Origin: Blepharisma stoltei
Lineage: Eukaryota > Ciliophora > Heterotrichea > Heterotrichida > Blepharismidae
NCBI GenBank assembly: GCA_914767885.1
Contig: CAJZBQ010000025.1
Coordinates: 1-64,000 of the forward strand
Direction: 5' to 3'
DNA length: 64,000 bases
Shown: piece after piece, positions 11,930 through 23,046 of the stretch
Numbering within the stretch: position 1 is the stretch's first letter
How the letters are laid out: the number at the start of each line of letters is the position of its first letter
The notes under the pieces: generated by a model
Seen by the model: the letters and a program-made list of their open reading frames with translations, nothing else
The model's database searches: none
Told to the model about the DNA's origin: nothing
Position numbers and translations under genes: made by a program

Positions 11930-12466
11930 ATGAGTAATCCAAACGCACTTTTTTCCTACCTCGCTTCTTTGCTTTTGGACATCAGCTTGAAGCTCTCAAA
12001 GCCCCTTAATAACACATTTTTGAACGACCTTTCACCAATTGACCAAAAAGCATTGCTTATTCACCAATTTGAGGATGGCTCAAAATGGGAAATTTCAATA
12101 TCAAGTGGAACAACCATTCATATCGAGAGAGTAGAAGAAAAATCCACACAAGCCAACTCCACACAAAACCATTCCTTAATCTGTGACACAATTGAGACCT
12201 TCCCTGACGAATTTTTGCTAACACACCAAAGTGAAGATTTCATCACAGACGGCTTCGAAATACCAATTGGAGACTTGGACCCACTGGAGGCAACCTGGAA
12301 AAGGGACGATTTGTATATAGACGCTGAGTTTTCTGACGTCCCTGACAGTCTATTTTCCATTTCAGAGACTCCAGGATCAGAAGGTCAGCCACTGCTACCT
12401 CAGCCTTCAGTTTGGAAGTGGCGGAATGGGAGTTTGTCAACTGAAGAAGCGATTAATTATATGTAA
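11930..12466 (+). CDS. Hypothetical acidic protein
   Basis: 178 residues, uninterrupted, ATG at 11930 and TAA at 12464-12466. It is acidic and predicted largely disordered, apart from the first ~60 residues (FSYLASLLLDISLKLSKPLN, then HQFEDGSKWEISIS), which alternate hydrophobic and polar residues. The next gene starts only 17 bp downstream on the same strand. No family was recognised. Confidence 0.7.
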   Translation: MSNPNALFSYLASLLLDISLKLSKPLNNTFLNDLSPIDQKALLIHQFEDGSKWEISISSGTTIHIERVEEKSTQANSTQNHSLICDTIETFPDEFLLTHQSEDFITDGFEIPIGDLDPLEATWKRDDLYIDAEFSDVPDSLFSISETPGSEGQPLLPQPSVWKWRNGSLSTEEAINYM

Positions 12467-12483
12467 TTTTGGTAATTTTATAA

Positions 12484-14646
12484 ATGGAAAACACTCTAGC
12501 TTACTGAAAAGAGCGCTGCAATCTGCTTCTAGCTGAAAATTCACAGTTAAAATCAGAAATCGAAAGCTTAAAACAGCAATTGCATAAAAGCACCGTAAAA
12601 AATGAAGATGCAAATCGGAGAATCAAAGAATTAAGTGAAGAGATCTCAATGTCTCCAATACAAGATTGGGGATTTGAAGATGATAGCTACTTTGAAAGCT
12701 TGGCACAAAGCGTGTGCTCCAGCAGATACTCAATCCGCCAAGTCCAATCCCCACAGAACACAAGCAAAAAAAGCTATTTTGACTTCCAGCCGATGATCCA
12801 AAGTCAAGTAGATTTGAGAATTTCAATGAATTTGCAAAGCATTGAGAAGCCGAGACTTGTGGAATACTTTTTTGTAGTGGGAGTCTCAGCTGAAGACCTT
12901 TCTCAAAGAAACAGAAAAGCTGCGATTCTAATGTCAGTTCCAGACAATATTGAGTGGTATACTTAACGTAGGGCAGGCTTATCTGTATTGGCTGATTTTT
13001 GTTTTCCAGCAGGGATATCAGCCAGTGAGCTTGTGCTTTCTAAGTCCGGAAGCGCACTTAACCAGCTAATCTTCGGTCACAACTATATCTCTTACTTACT
13101 TACTTAATTATCTGGTGTTTAAGGTGTCTGGTGCCGCAGCCCAAAAGGGCCTATGGCAAAACTGATGACGTAGGCGAGCCATCTTGGCATGGGTCAGCCC
13201 CGTCCAAGCCTTCTAACAACTCCTGCTTCACCAGCCCTGCTGCACGTCTCATCCGGCGCGTTGCCGTCGCCCTTGTCGCTCGACTCAGCTCCTGCGCGTG
13301 TTCCGCCTAAGGGTCATCCTCCCGTGGGGATGTGCTGAGAGGTAAAAGCCCGAAATCTTGAGTGGACTGAGGAGTGGTTCCTCTGGTTATCCCCAGAGTT
13401 AAACCGCTATTGCTGTCCAGAAGTTCTCGAGTGAAAACCTAACCCTATAAATAAAATTCCATGAGAGGGAGAGAAAATTAGCAAAGCTAATTTCTCTCGA
13501 ACCGAATGCCATTTTATTTATTACAACTATATCTCAAGAGCTGAAAACTCCTATGTGTTCACCATAAAGGCGAATGAGCCAAGGCTTTTAGGTGATAATA
13601 ACTGGTCTGACGTGTTATACTGCTGTTGTGTCACCATAAACGATGTAGGAGTAGGATACGGTACTGGAGAATGAGCTGTCCCCAAATGCTATTGCCTTGT
13701 GTCATACTATCCTCACTTTACTTTATTTTTTGACATCATTTCAAAAGTTTTAGTACTGAAAAGAGTAAGAAGAATGCAAGAACTGATAAATATTGAGCCT
13801 ATTGATGCGCCTAATATATTGAGAAGGAGTGAAGAACTAGGAGAATCCGAAACCAAGTTAATTGCAAAATGCATAGGCATTAATAGCCAGCAGCCAAACT
13901 CAACTATAAGAATTGAAGAAGAAATGATTGAGCCTATATCAATAACCTGACCTGAAGAAGTTTGGCTCTATGATATCCCATGGCTGCTATCTCCTCTTTT
14001 TTCAACTTTGCGGTTCCAAGACACGTTTTGAGTCCTGATTGCTTTATTGTTGGAAAAATCAGTCGTAGTGGTCAGCAGCAATTTATCATTGCTGACCTCA
14101 TCTGTGTAAGATTTATTTAGCTTGGCTTTTGCTGAGTTGCTTAAGCCACTGATATGGCCTCATGTGGTTATTCCAATTGTCCCTGATAGTCTTAGAGAAA
14201 TATTGGAAGCTCCAGTTCCAGTTCTTCTTGGACTGCCAGCCCCAGCCCCTCCTTTAAGAAAATCTTATTCAAATTTAATATGACTAATGCTAGACGAGCC
14301 AAGCCCTCAACGACGCTTACAGGCCAGCACCAAAATTCTTCGTGACGTAAAAGAGCCATACTTTGATAACTTCAAAACTGTCCTCAACAAACTATATGCC
14401 GAGTTTACTCAAGAAAGAACAGTCTACATCCCTTCACACCCCCAACAAAACGCTTGCAAAGATATAGCGAATTTACTGCGAGGCTGCTGGGGCAGACTCC
14501 TTGAGAAGTTTCCTCGCCGAACCTCTGGAAGAATAAACCCCAACGATTTCTCCCCCGTCATAGAATCCTCTCACCTTGCTGACAAGAAATTTTTGGAATC
14601 CTTTACCAAAACCCAGCTGCTGGTCAGCCATTTAGAAAATTGCTAA
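12484..14646 (+). CDS. DENN-domain protein with two 15-nt introns
   Basis: ATG at 12484 (MENTLAYWKERCNLLLAEN; TGA=Trp). Introns at 12957-12971 and 14106-14120 each remove an in-frame TAA. A retroelement-like insert (13092-13522) must also be removed; the join GHNYIS-RAENSYVF is then in frame. The N-terminus is a short coiled coil. uDENN-like sequence follows (VEYFFVVGVS, then FCFPAG), then the core DENN with EWAVPKCYCLVSYYPHF and LLEKSVVVVSSNLSLL, and PLIWPHVVIPIVPDSL with PVLLGLPAP, both typical of the family. A C-terminal helical region ends at TAA 14644-14646. DENN proteins are usually GEFs for Rab GTPases in membrane traffic. This looks complete if the insert is excised. Confidence 0.88.
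12957..12971 (+). other. 15-nt spliceosomal intron
   Basis: GTATACTTAACGTAG inside the DENN gene. Splicing joins EW to AGLSVLADFC and removes a TAA. Confidence 0.88.
13092..13535 (-). mobile_element. Retroelement-like insert in DENN gene
   Basis: The 431-bp insert (13092-13522) is flanked by a perfect 13-bp target duplication, ACAACTATATCTC, at 13079-13091 and 13523-13535. It lies on the minus strand: its 3' end is at the left and reads, on the minus strand, CCTTAAACACCAGATAATTA followed by (AGTA)n, a tandem tail. A similar 3' end is seen at 38.6 and 45.7 kb. The 5' side contains a short hairpin (GAGAAATTAGC/GCTAATTTCTC). The body is GC-rich and has no ORF, so it is SINE-like or a 5'-truncated LINE. 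The duplication contains TA, so TA-to-TA removal restores the DENN frame exactly. Confidence 0.75.
14106..14120 (+). other. 15-nt spliceosomal intron
   Basis: GTAAGATTTATTTAG in the DENN gene. Splicing joins SSV to LAFAELLKPL and removes a TAA. Confidence 0.88.
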
Positions 14647-14681
14647 ACCTTAAAGTAATTTAACAATCGAGTTATATAATT

Positions 14682-15404
14682 CTATACATTTCTCACTGGG
14701 GTTCTGCAGATTGGGCATGATCCTTTGATGAGCACCCAGTCTTTTAAGCAGTGACGATGAAACCCATGCTTGCACCTTAAAACGACACACAGCGAATCCA
14801 CATTTGACTCTTCATAACAAATCGAGCACGTCTCTCCTTCAGGCATCGGGCCAATATAGGTGTCTAGTTCGTCTTCTGAAACCTGCATAAGGCTTACAGG
14901 CTGCAGTCTTGAAGGTGTTCTCGCCGTGATGAACCTTCTGAAATAAAAATAATAAAGCACTCCAATTGCCACGATAAACAAATATTTCAAATACCCTGCA
15001 ATTATGAGGATCAGAGAGAGGATCCCTGAGGAGTGATGGATACTAGAAGGTTCCTTACAGAGTTCTACTGTTATCGCAATAGTGATGATAAGCCGAAAGC
15101 TGGATAGTGATTACCATTCATAGCTTGCTTGGCCTGTCCTAATTAAAAAGGAAGAAGTCGTCACTTGCAAGCAGTACCTATGCAAAGAAAGCAGCAGAAG
15201 GAAAAGAAGCTCGTAGCCTTCTGTCGCTGTATACAGAATCAAATAGACATATAGAGTTCTCGGACAAAGCGAGCCATCTGCAGACAAAACGCCTATAATG
15301 CATCCAATTTTTACAATAGTGTAGGTGGCGTATAGAAGATAAAAAGTGCTGCCACGGGAGCGCTGATGGTGCTGCTCTTGGGTTGGGAAATAGGACTCTT
15401 CCAT
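14682..15404 (-). CDS. RING-H2 membrane E3 ubiquitin ligase
   Basis: ATG at 15404 (MEESYFPTQEQ), TAG at 14682. A 15-nt intron at 15100-15114 (minus-strand GTAATCACTATCCAG) carries the in-frame stop, so the two blocks are one protein of about 235 residues. Several hydrophobic segments occupy the N-terminal two thirds (for example LYVYLILYTATEG, LSLILIIAGYLKYLFIVAIG). The C-terminus is a complete RING-H2: CSICYEES, then CKHGFHRHC, then CPIC. The topology resembles plant and ciliate multipass RING ligases that ubiquitinate membrane proteins. All zinc ligands are present. Confidence 0.88.
15100..15114 (-). other. 15-nt spliceosomal intron
   Basis: Minus-strand GTAATCACTATCCAG in the RING-H2 gene; splicing joins SYEC to FRLIITIA. 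Confidence 0.85.
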
Positions 15405-15496
15405 TTTCAGATTGATTATTTAACAGATCTTGTATAAAAAATCACAATAAAGTGGTCAGCTTGAAACGCCTTACTAGACTAACTTAATCTTTAAAA

Positions 15497-16255
15497 ATGT
15501 CTCGGCTTATCGACAATTTTATTATTATGGTATCAAGCTCAGTTCTCTTACTTCAAATGGTCCTTTGCCTATCTGCTTATGCTATAACGACTGAAAATTA
15601 TGTTTTAAGCGATTCTCCAAACCCAGATTTCGAGAAATTTGGAGAGTACTCCAATGCAATTTTAAGGTCATCTATTTTTTTAGCTTTATCTGGGAGGATT
15701 TCAAAAGAAGATAAAAGGTACCCAACCTTGACAGAAGTCCTCAAACTTATGGTTGACAGGAATTCCTATACTTTGATTGAAGCTGGAACTGCTCGTGAGG
15801 GCGAAGGAAGCTGCGCTGGAGATGGATGCTCGACACCCATTTTCGCTCATTTTTCTTATCTTACTGGAAGAAATTTCATATCAGTTGATATCAGCGAGAA
15901 AAACTGTGAGAAATCGCGACAAGCAATAAGGCCTTATGCTGACAACTCAAAAGTAATAAAAAGTGACTCAATAGCTTTTTTAAAAGAGTTTAGAGACCCA
16001 ATTGACTTTTTGTATTTGGACAGCGTTGATTATGATTTTAAGAACCCCAAGGTTTCCCAGGAGCACAGCTTAAAAGAAATTAAAGCTGCCTATGGAAAAC
16101 TCCATGAGCACTCAATTATTTTGCTAGATGACTGCACTTTGCCTGGAGGAGGAAAATGTAAGCTTGCTGCCGAATTCTTGCTAAAAAACGGGTGGGAAAA
16201 GCTAATTGATTCATATCAGATGGTCTTCATCCACACAGAGAGCATCATATGATAA
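15497..16255 (+). CDS. Secretory class I methyltransferase-like protein
   Basis: 252 residues, ATG at 15497; the TGA at 16250-16252 is Trp and the stop is TAA at 16253-16255. The N-terminus has a hydrophobic segment (IIMVSSSVLLLQMVLCLSAY) fitting a signal peptide or anchor. The body fits a Rossmann methyltransferase of the Methyltransf_24 kind: TLIEAGTAREGEGSC (motif I-like, though not the classical GxGxG), FISVDIS with acidic Asp at the end of strand 2, IDFLYLDSVDY, and HSIILLDDCTLPGGGKC (motif IV/V region). Substrate unknown. The nearby F1 gene is convergent, 45 bp away. Confidence 0.7.
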
Positions 16256-16299
16256 AACACTAATTTAATACATTATAAAATTAATTCTATCAAAATTAG

Positions 16300-18964
16300 C
16301 TATCCTAATTTGGTGATTTTCATTTCAACTTCTATTTCAAACCCATCTTCATGTCAGCTTGTTTTCATGCTTTGCGCTTTATTTCTTGCAATTTCAAAGG
16401 AGCAAAACTTGTGCTCGGCAACATTTGAGTCCTTTTGGGTTGAGAGAAAAAGAGACTGCTGCTTATCACTTTTGCTGTACCCAAAATGCATGTTTACAAA
16501 ACTGTGGTACTTGCTTGTATCAATCTCTGAGCGGCTTCTGTAGCACTCAATGTCTCGATATGGGTCATAAACTGCTTAAGTAATACGTTCGCAAGAATAC
16601 TTTGAACTGATTTTGTTATAAACTTCCACAAATCCTTCAAGACATTTGCAAATCCCGTTATCTGAAACAGAATTTAAGTTTTTGCAAGCCAAGCAATTAT
16701 CTCTTGCTAACTCCCCCCCTCCGTGAGTGAACAAAACCATTAGAAAAATCGCTATTTTTTTGCCCAAAAAACCCACCCTCCGTGAGTGAACAAAAATTTT
16801 TTAATAGAAAAATTTTTTATGAAAAAAAAATTTGATATATAAGTGTTAATTATTATAATGAAATCTCGAGCTAAATCTGTTTAATTTTAAAGAAATTGCG
16901 TTTTTTAAAACATAAATTTTATAAATTAAATTAATATTTGCTTTCAAATTTTTGCGAATTAGGATTTTTTTAAATTTCGAAAAAAAATATTTTTATAAAA
17001 ATTTATATATAATTTTTTTTAAAAAAAAATTAACCCCCTCCGTGAGTGAACAAAATTTTTTTGTTCACTCACGGAGGGGGGGAGTAAGCATCTTGCACAA
17101 TCAGTCATACACACTAAATAAACTTTACTTTCACAGGAATTGCTGCTCTTCTCTAAGTAGAACCCGTCTTTGCATACACAATAGCCTGAGAAAGGATTTG
17201 AATTAGGATCAGTACATCTCGTACAGTAGTCATATAATTCACACTCAGAGCAAAGGCTGGAGCATTCTAAATTATCATTACTTTTGCAAGTTTTGGATTC
17301 GGTGTCAAGATATTGTCCGCCTGCGCAGCTCGGTTTGGGGGCCGCAGCAAGCATTTTTTCGAACTCGCTTTCTTCCATTCCCTTTCCAGGGTAAGCTAAA
17401 TCATTTCTATCGTAGTAGAAATAAAGCAACTTGTCTGCACAATGATCTTCCTTTGGAAGCTTTCCAGACTCATATAAGTGGATGATATTCTCAATTAGTT
17501 TGGTAAGGCCAGTGATTTTTATTGCTGCAGGAAAAGCATCTTGGTGTGTCAGCGTGAGGTCAGCTATATCGTTTTCAGTGTCTCATTTTGCAATTGAGTT
17601 TGACATAAGCCAAGTGTAGCATAAATTTACTTCGCCAAGCGAGCTGTTTGGGCCAGCAGGCTTGATGAATAGGCTTTTCTGAAAGTCAATTGGCTCACTT
17701 GTGTAGACTAACTTGAATTGCAGTTCTTCACTGATTGCGTGAACTACTGTGAGAGCGGGTCTGTACAAGTATACCTGTTTGCAATAAATAAATAGACTAC
17801 CAAGAAGCCAAATAATATGGTTCCTGAATAATCAAAAATACTACTTATTCCCTCCTTTTAAGAGTGAACAGAAAATCTTTTGAGGTTTTTTAAAGGGGTT
17901 ATAGTGCCTTGAACCTTTTTGGGTACCAGATGGCCTTATATTGGTGACCAAAAAGGCCCAATGAACTATAATTTTTTAATTGTAACAAAAATTAAATTTT
18001 ATTTGCATTTAAAACTCCAATTTGCAAAATATTTGATAAAAATATTGGTTTTTCATTCGTAATAGTAACGGGCAATTTATGGTAAATTAGTATAGCATCA
18101 CCCTTCCTTTGGAAGCTCAGTATGTGTCCAGCTCAGAGCAGCATAATAATTTGAATTGCCAAACCTAACATAAGGTGACCCGCCTCTAAGAAATCCTGGC
18201 TTTCACTTATACTCCCCATTAACTCTAACACAATTTCCATCAGTTGAGCAATCAATGACTTGGAAGTTTTCAAAGTTATATACAAAGTACATGTGCTCAT
18301 CATCTATAATGAGTGGCGTCCAATTCTTTTCCATGATCACTACATTTCCATGGTGCTCTGGAATGAATAACTGCTGGGTTTTCCCAGTTGTGTAGCTATA
18401 TATAAACATAGGCCGTGCAGATAAGTCAAGCTTCTTCATGTTAAACGCAATAAAAAACTGATCAGAAAAAGCTCTGAAAAGCCTTCCGTCTTCTGGGCCG
18501 CTGTTTTCGTAATTCCATGAATGAGGTATGTCCAAGACGGAAGGAACTTTTGTCGAGCCAATCATAACTTCATCCCCTACTTCTTTTCAGTCCTTATCAT
18601 AAAAAGTAGTATAAATGTAGCAGATCCTGGATAAAACCCATACGCGCATCGCTACTAAAAATAAGTTTCTTTCTGGGACTCAGATTGCTGATGGGTGCAG
18701 ATATCTGATATCTTTTATTTGTACTCTGGGTTTTCAGCCATCAGGGATTACCTTATGAATGGTGTTGTAAAGAGATTCTTTATCAATAAATCCTTTTATA
18801 TAAACGTCAATCTTTTCTTTGTCATTGAAATAGGTCTCCTTTTTCAGTAAATTTATTTGGCTGTTTACGTCTAAGTATGGACACCCATTACGAATCACTA
18901 CTTCGTCTTCTGCTTTTATATAACTTCCAAAAAAACTTAACAATATCAGAAAACCTATAGACAT
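16300..18964 (-). CDS. F1: secreted propeller plus Cys-rich protein
   Basis: ATG at 18964 with a signal peptide (MSIGFLILLSFFGSYIKAED). The frame uses several TGA=Trp. Conserved family blocks: CPYLDVNSQI, HPSAIWVPERNLFL, TKVPSVLDIPHSW, NSGPEDGRLFRAF, EKNWTPLIIDDEHMYFVYNF and GGSPYVRFG. Then comes a Cys-rich tail of EGF/furin-like repeats (CSSLCSECELYDYCTRC; DNGICKCLEGF). Two IESs (16708-17084 and about 17772-18093) interrupt it, and both are repaired exactly by TA-to-TA removal. A 15-nt intron lies at 16572-16586; after it the tail runs to TAG at 16300. The GPED block and alternating strand-like segments suggest a five-bladed beta-propeller as in glycoside hydrolase/phosphorylase clans, but no enzyme activity can be claimed. 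Confidence 0.8.
16572..16586 (-). other. 15-nt spliceosomal intron
   Basis: Minus-strand GTATTACTTAAGCAG in F1. It contains an in-frame TAA. The equivalent position in F2 also holds a 15-nt GT-AG sequence, and in F4 the donor is changed. Confidence 0.85.
16708..17084. mobile_element. IES/MITE, 377 bp, CTCCGTGAGTGAAC family
   Basis: TA-bounded (16708-16709; 17085-17086). The terminal motif CCCCTCCGTGAGTGAACAAA occurs three times directly (starting near 16715, 16775 and 17034) and once inverted (about 17060-17081). The third copy and the inverted copy form a tight hairpin at the right end. The AT-rich core contains TATAAGTGTTAATTATTATA. It interrupts the Cys-rich part of F1; TA-to-TA removal gives TGC-TTA-GCA-AGA and restores CARCLARDNCLACK. 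Confidence 0.92.
17772..18093. mobile_element. IES, about 322 bp, in F1
   Basis: Interrupts F1 between EGWCY and LYRPALT. Removal at the flanking TATA sequences (17770-17773 and 18091-18094, exact TA ambiguous by 2 bp) gives TGC-TAC-TTG-TAC, matching the paralogue F4 (GWCKLYRPAL). Terminal repeats are weak (TATACCTG against TATACTAA). Inside, a short inverted pair, CTCCTTTTAAGAGTGAACAG and TTTTTTAAAGGGG (about 17853-17900), resembles the end motifs of other IES families. Confidence 0.8.
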
Positions 18965-19076
18965 AATTGCCTACTGATTGCATAATAAAAAATTAAAATG
19001 AGATTTTATATGTTAATGAGACTAAAATGAGTTTGTAAGCATACCTTATTTGTAATATATAAATTTTTCCAATAAT

Positions 19077-21092
19077 TTATGATTTAGCTATCTTGATGTT
19101 GATTTCAAATAAAATCCCATCTTTAATAAAGCTTGCTTGCTGATTTTGGTTTTTATTCCTGGAGACATCAAAATCAAAATACTGGGTTTCTTCAAACAAG
19201 GAATTCTGATTTCCAGCTGAGTCTTTGCTTGATAGAGCTACAGATAATTTATCATTGTTCAGCTGATATCCTAAATTTACACTATGGAAATTTTCATAAT
19301 CACTTTTATCAATTTCTGAAAAATCCTTATGTGATTTATAGCAGCTATATTTTTTAGCTGCTTCGTAGTCTAAATATTTCTTACCTTCACATATATAACT
19401 TTTTAGTTCTTCATGAAACACTTCTAGAAACCCTTCAAGACATTTGCAAGCCCCATTATCCACAACCATGTTCGCATTCTTGCACTTTAGACAGTTCTGA
19501 AAGTCTGAACATTTAGCACAACCTTCAGAGCACGCTGCATAAAGCTTACATTTACATGACTTGCTATTTTCATGAAAGAAGTACCCATCTTGGCATAGGC
19601 AATATCCTTCAAGCGGTTTCGCATTTATATCACTGCATGAGGTGCAGTAGTCGCAGCTGAGACAATCTGAGCACCAGTTATGACATCCTATGTGAAAGTT
19701 ACTTTTACATTCTCCCTCATTATTCAAAAATAACCCTTTCTCACAGCTTTTGGGTTGAGTCCCGATTTTCTTTTGATACTCTACTTCTTCATTCCCAATT
19801 TTCGGCAGTGAAAGATCATCCAAATTAAAATAAAACTTGGTAAGCTTTTCTGAACATTTATCTTCTACTGGAAGATTTCCTAGCTCATATGTTTCAATAA
19901 TTTTGTTGACAACTGCGCTCAAGCCTATTGCTTTTAAAGAAACAGCCCTTGCATCTCCTAGAGTGAAAATCATATCTGATATGTCATTCTCCATATCTAA
20001 TTTTGCAATTGAGTTTCCTACAGTCCAGGACATCGGCCCGTCACACAAGTGCATATCATTTAATGAACGAAAATGGCCAGGTGGATATAGAAATATTCGC
20101 TTTTCGAAGTCAAATGGCTCGCTTGTATATATAAGTTCGAAAGAGGGCTCATCTCTAAATGCTTGAACTATTGTCAATACTGGACGATAAACATGGCAAA
20201 ATACCTGTTTTGGATACTCTGCATGTATGATGCCGAGAGATAAATAATAATTTGTGTCTCCTAGTCTCACATATGGAGATCCCCCTCTAAGAAATCCTGG
20301 CTTCCTTTTAAAATCTCCTTGCACCCTTTTGCATGGCCCTTCATCAGTGCAGTCTATGACCTGAAAATTTTCGAAATTATAGACAAAGTAGATGTGGGAG
20401 TCATCAATGATAATTGGAGACCAATTTTTTTCTATTACAAATGCCTTTTCTCTATGCTCTGGTATAGAGAGTTCTTGCATACTCCCTGTTGAAAATCTAT
20501 ACATGTACATCGGTCTAGCCGATGAGTCTGATTTTTTCATATTAAAGATAATAAAGAATTCGTCCTTTAGTGCTCTGAAAAGTCGCCCGTCCTCTGGGCC
20601 AGAGTTTTCCACATTTCAATCACTTGGGATATTGAGTATTGAAGGCACCTTTGTGGATCCAACCATGTCTTCTGTGCGAATTTCTTTCCAATCAGAGTCA
20701 AAGAAAGTGACGTACAGATAGCAGATCCTGCTTAAAGCCCACACTCTTACTGCGACTAAAAATAAATTCCTTTCAGGAATCCACATAGCTGAAGGATGCA
20801 GATATCTGATATCATCATTTGACTTGATCCTTGATGAATAAGTGCTTGGCATTGCATTTTTTACTATATTTGTCAAATATTCTTTGTTTAAAAAATCTTT
20901 GGAATAGATATTGAGAATTTCTTTGTCATCATATTGAGTTACTTTTTCCAGAATGCGGATTTGGCTGTTGATATCGAAGTATGGGCATCCATGTATAAGC
21001 TTGGGTCCTTCTGTAACGCTAGAATCGGCCTTATAAAGACAAAGCAATAATCCAAGCCAAAACAACTTTTGTATTTTGCAATTCCATATCAT
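19077..21092 (-). CDS. F2: secreted propeller plus Cys-rich protein, uninterrupted
   Basis: The best-preserved family member. ATG at 21092 with a signal peptide (KLFWLGLLLCLYKADS), a single TGA=Trp at 20613-20615 (PSDWNVENSGPEDG) and TAA at 19077-19079; about 671 codons. Order: N-terminal CPYFDINSQIR block; propeller-like region with GPEDGRLFRALKDEFF and EKNWSPIIIDDSHIYFVYNF; Cys-rich repeats from about residue 430 (CHNWCSDCLSCDYCTSC; CAKCSDFQNCLKC; DNGACKCLEGF); a C-terminal beta-rich domain. A 15-nt GT-AG sequence at 19370-19384 is at the intron position of F1. It has no stop, so splicing is likely but not forced by the frame. Probably a secreted or surface glycoprotein. Confidence 0.88.
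19370..19384 (-). other. Probable 15-nt intron without a stop
   Basis: Minus-strand GTAAGAAATATTTAG in F2. It aligns with the demonstrable F1 intron. Splicing would join ICE to DYEAAKKYSC, removing five residues. Translation through it is also possible because it has no stop and is a multiple of three. Confidence 0.65.
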
Positions 21093-21150
21093 TAAGCTTG
21101 AATTAATGAGACTAATGATTATTTATTTATAATCATTAAAATTATATTTA

Positions 21151-22722
21151 ATGTGATCAAGTTATTGGCTGCTATTTATTGAGCTTTCTGTTCTTTTCTT
21201 AACTTCCCCCTCTGTGAGCGAGCAAAAACAATGAAAAAAAATTTTTATTTTTTGCCTAAAAGCCCACTCTCTGTGCATGAACAAAAAAATTTTTTAAGAG
21301 CAATTTTTTTATGGAAAAAATTTTGATACATAAGCTATAATGAATTTAAAAATCTCAAGCCAATTCTTATTTTAAACAGCTTGGATTTTGAAACTTAAAT
21401 TTTACAAATTAAATTAATAAAATTTTTGCTAATTGGGATTTTTCAAACCCTGAAAAAATAAAATTTTTTTGTTCTCTCATGATGGACTGGGAGTAAGCAA
21501 TTTCTCAAGAGGCTATTCAATTTATGACGAAACGTTACCAACTTATAAAGACTGTCCTGCTTTAGATGCAAACAAACTGATTGAGATTATGAGGGCTAGC
21601 ATTTACTATAGAAAAGGGGAAAAAACAGATATATACATGAAATTGATTTTTGACTCTAAGTATATATATACACTCCTCACACCCTACATAATCCCTGAAG
21701 AAATGCAAAAATTCAAGAACAGCCCAGACGATATCCGAATATTTTACCCTTCTGCTATATGACTTGAAGAAAGAAAGCTTTATCTTGCCGTTGTGCGAGC
21801 AAGTCTTTGAGATACTTATAGTTTCCTTTACTCCTCTTTTTTTGATTCAGAATGAAACGAAATTCGTGACGAAGAGTACATTGGCAATACCAAGATTCCT
21901 GGAGTTATGGAAATCGAAAAAATGTGGTTGCAGCATTGGTCAGGGCCTGAAGATCCCAGAATCTTCCGAGGTCCTAAAGGAGAGCTGCATTTTATCTTTA
22001 ATATGCTGACAAGAGATTATAAAAGGACAATGAATATTTATAGCTATTCTACTGGGACTTCAAGGCAGCTCGTCTTGGAAGAGCATCTTGGCAGCCAAAA
22101 TATCCTGGAGAAAAATTGGACCCCTCTAATTGTGGACGATGAGCATATGTACTTCATTTTTAACTATAAAAATTTGCAAATTATTGACTGCACTGAGGAA
22201 AACCAAATATGCAAAAAGGTTAGGGAGACTTACAATTCTGTTCCTAACTCTATAAGGGGAGGATCTCCTTACGTAAGATATGCAGACACAAACTATTTTG
22301 TCTCCTTTATATACACAAATGTAAATGCAGATGCTCCTGAAATCAATATGAAGCCTTATAGACCAGCGTTATCCATAATAGAGTACATTGAAGGAGTCAG
22401 GCCAGACTTCAAGCTGATTTATGAAAGTGAGCCTATTGATTTTGGAAATAGAGTGTTTTTGTCTCCAGTGACACAATATAAATCCATAGGTGAAACTTTT
22501 GATAGTACTATATCAAGGATTATGATGGTCCACTCTATATCAAAATGGAATTATAAAGAAGACATTGTGGATTTAACACTCACAATTAATGATTCTTTTT
22601 CTCTCGCTATTAGAGTGAAAGGCATAACTGCACTTATTCAATTCCTAATCAATATGTATGAATATGGAAGGCTTGATGAAAAAGAAGACTGTGCAATAAC
22701 TCTGTCCTTCAATTATCTTTAA
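21151..22722 (+). CDS. F3: secreted propeller protein, short form
   Basis: ATG at 21151 begins a signal peptide (MWSSYWLLFIELSVLFL) that is cut by the IES 21200-21493. Removal gives LFL-SNFSRGYSIYDE. TGA=Trp at 21761-21763 falls in PSAIWLEERKLYLA, exactly where paralogues have W. Further blocks: WSGPEDPRIFRG, EKNWTPLIVDDEHMYF, GGSPYVRYADTNYFVS and YEYGRLDEKEDC. It stops at TAA 22720-22722 straight after the propeller-like domain (about 425 residues), so it lacks the Cys-rich tail of F1, F2 and F4. It is divergently placed with F2, sharing an upstream region of only 58 bp. Confidence 0.85.
21200..21493. mobile_element. IES, 294 bp, CTCCGTGAGTGAAC family (diverged)
   Basis: TA-bounded (21200-21201; 21494-21495). 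Ends ACTTCCCCCTCTGTGAGCGA and, inverted, GTTCTCTCATGATGGACTGG. An internal direct copy, CCCACTCTCTGTGCATGAAC, lies near 21265. The core is as in the other members but shorter. It splits the signal-peptide coding sequence of F3, so F3 could not be secreted unless it is removed. Confidence 0.85.
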
Positions 22723-23046
22723 CTATTGCTTAATACCTTAGTTTTTAACGTTCAGCCTCTTCAACAGGATGATTTAGGCATGCCCGGGTAGATCCTTCTA
22801 AGTCCCTCTCAGAGACAACAGCTATCCCCAACAACCAAATGATGTCAATACCATCTAGTTGCTTATGTCATCATAATGACAAAGCATTCTGAAACTTCTA
22901 CGAGTGTTTCAGAGAAAAACACTTCCATAAGTAGCATTTTCTTCTTATTAACCTTCAATTATCACAGACAATTATGGCCAAAACATCTTTTCAATACTAT
23001 TAAATTTAGCGTAAAGTGACTAGAATTACTATTAATAAATCTTTAT
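22723..23046. other. Spacer between convergent F3 and F4
   Basis: 324 bp between two convergent genes. No ORF, repeat or motif seen, apart from a slightly GC-richer patch around 22780. Confidence 0.4.

Noticed and set aside
22723-23046. Possible RNA gene between F3 and F4
   Set aside because: No tRNA-like cloverleaf or conserved structure could be drawn.
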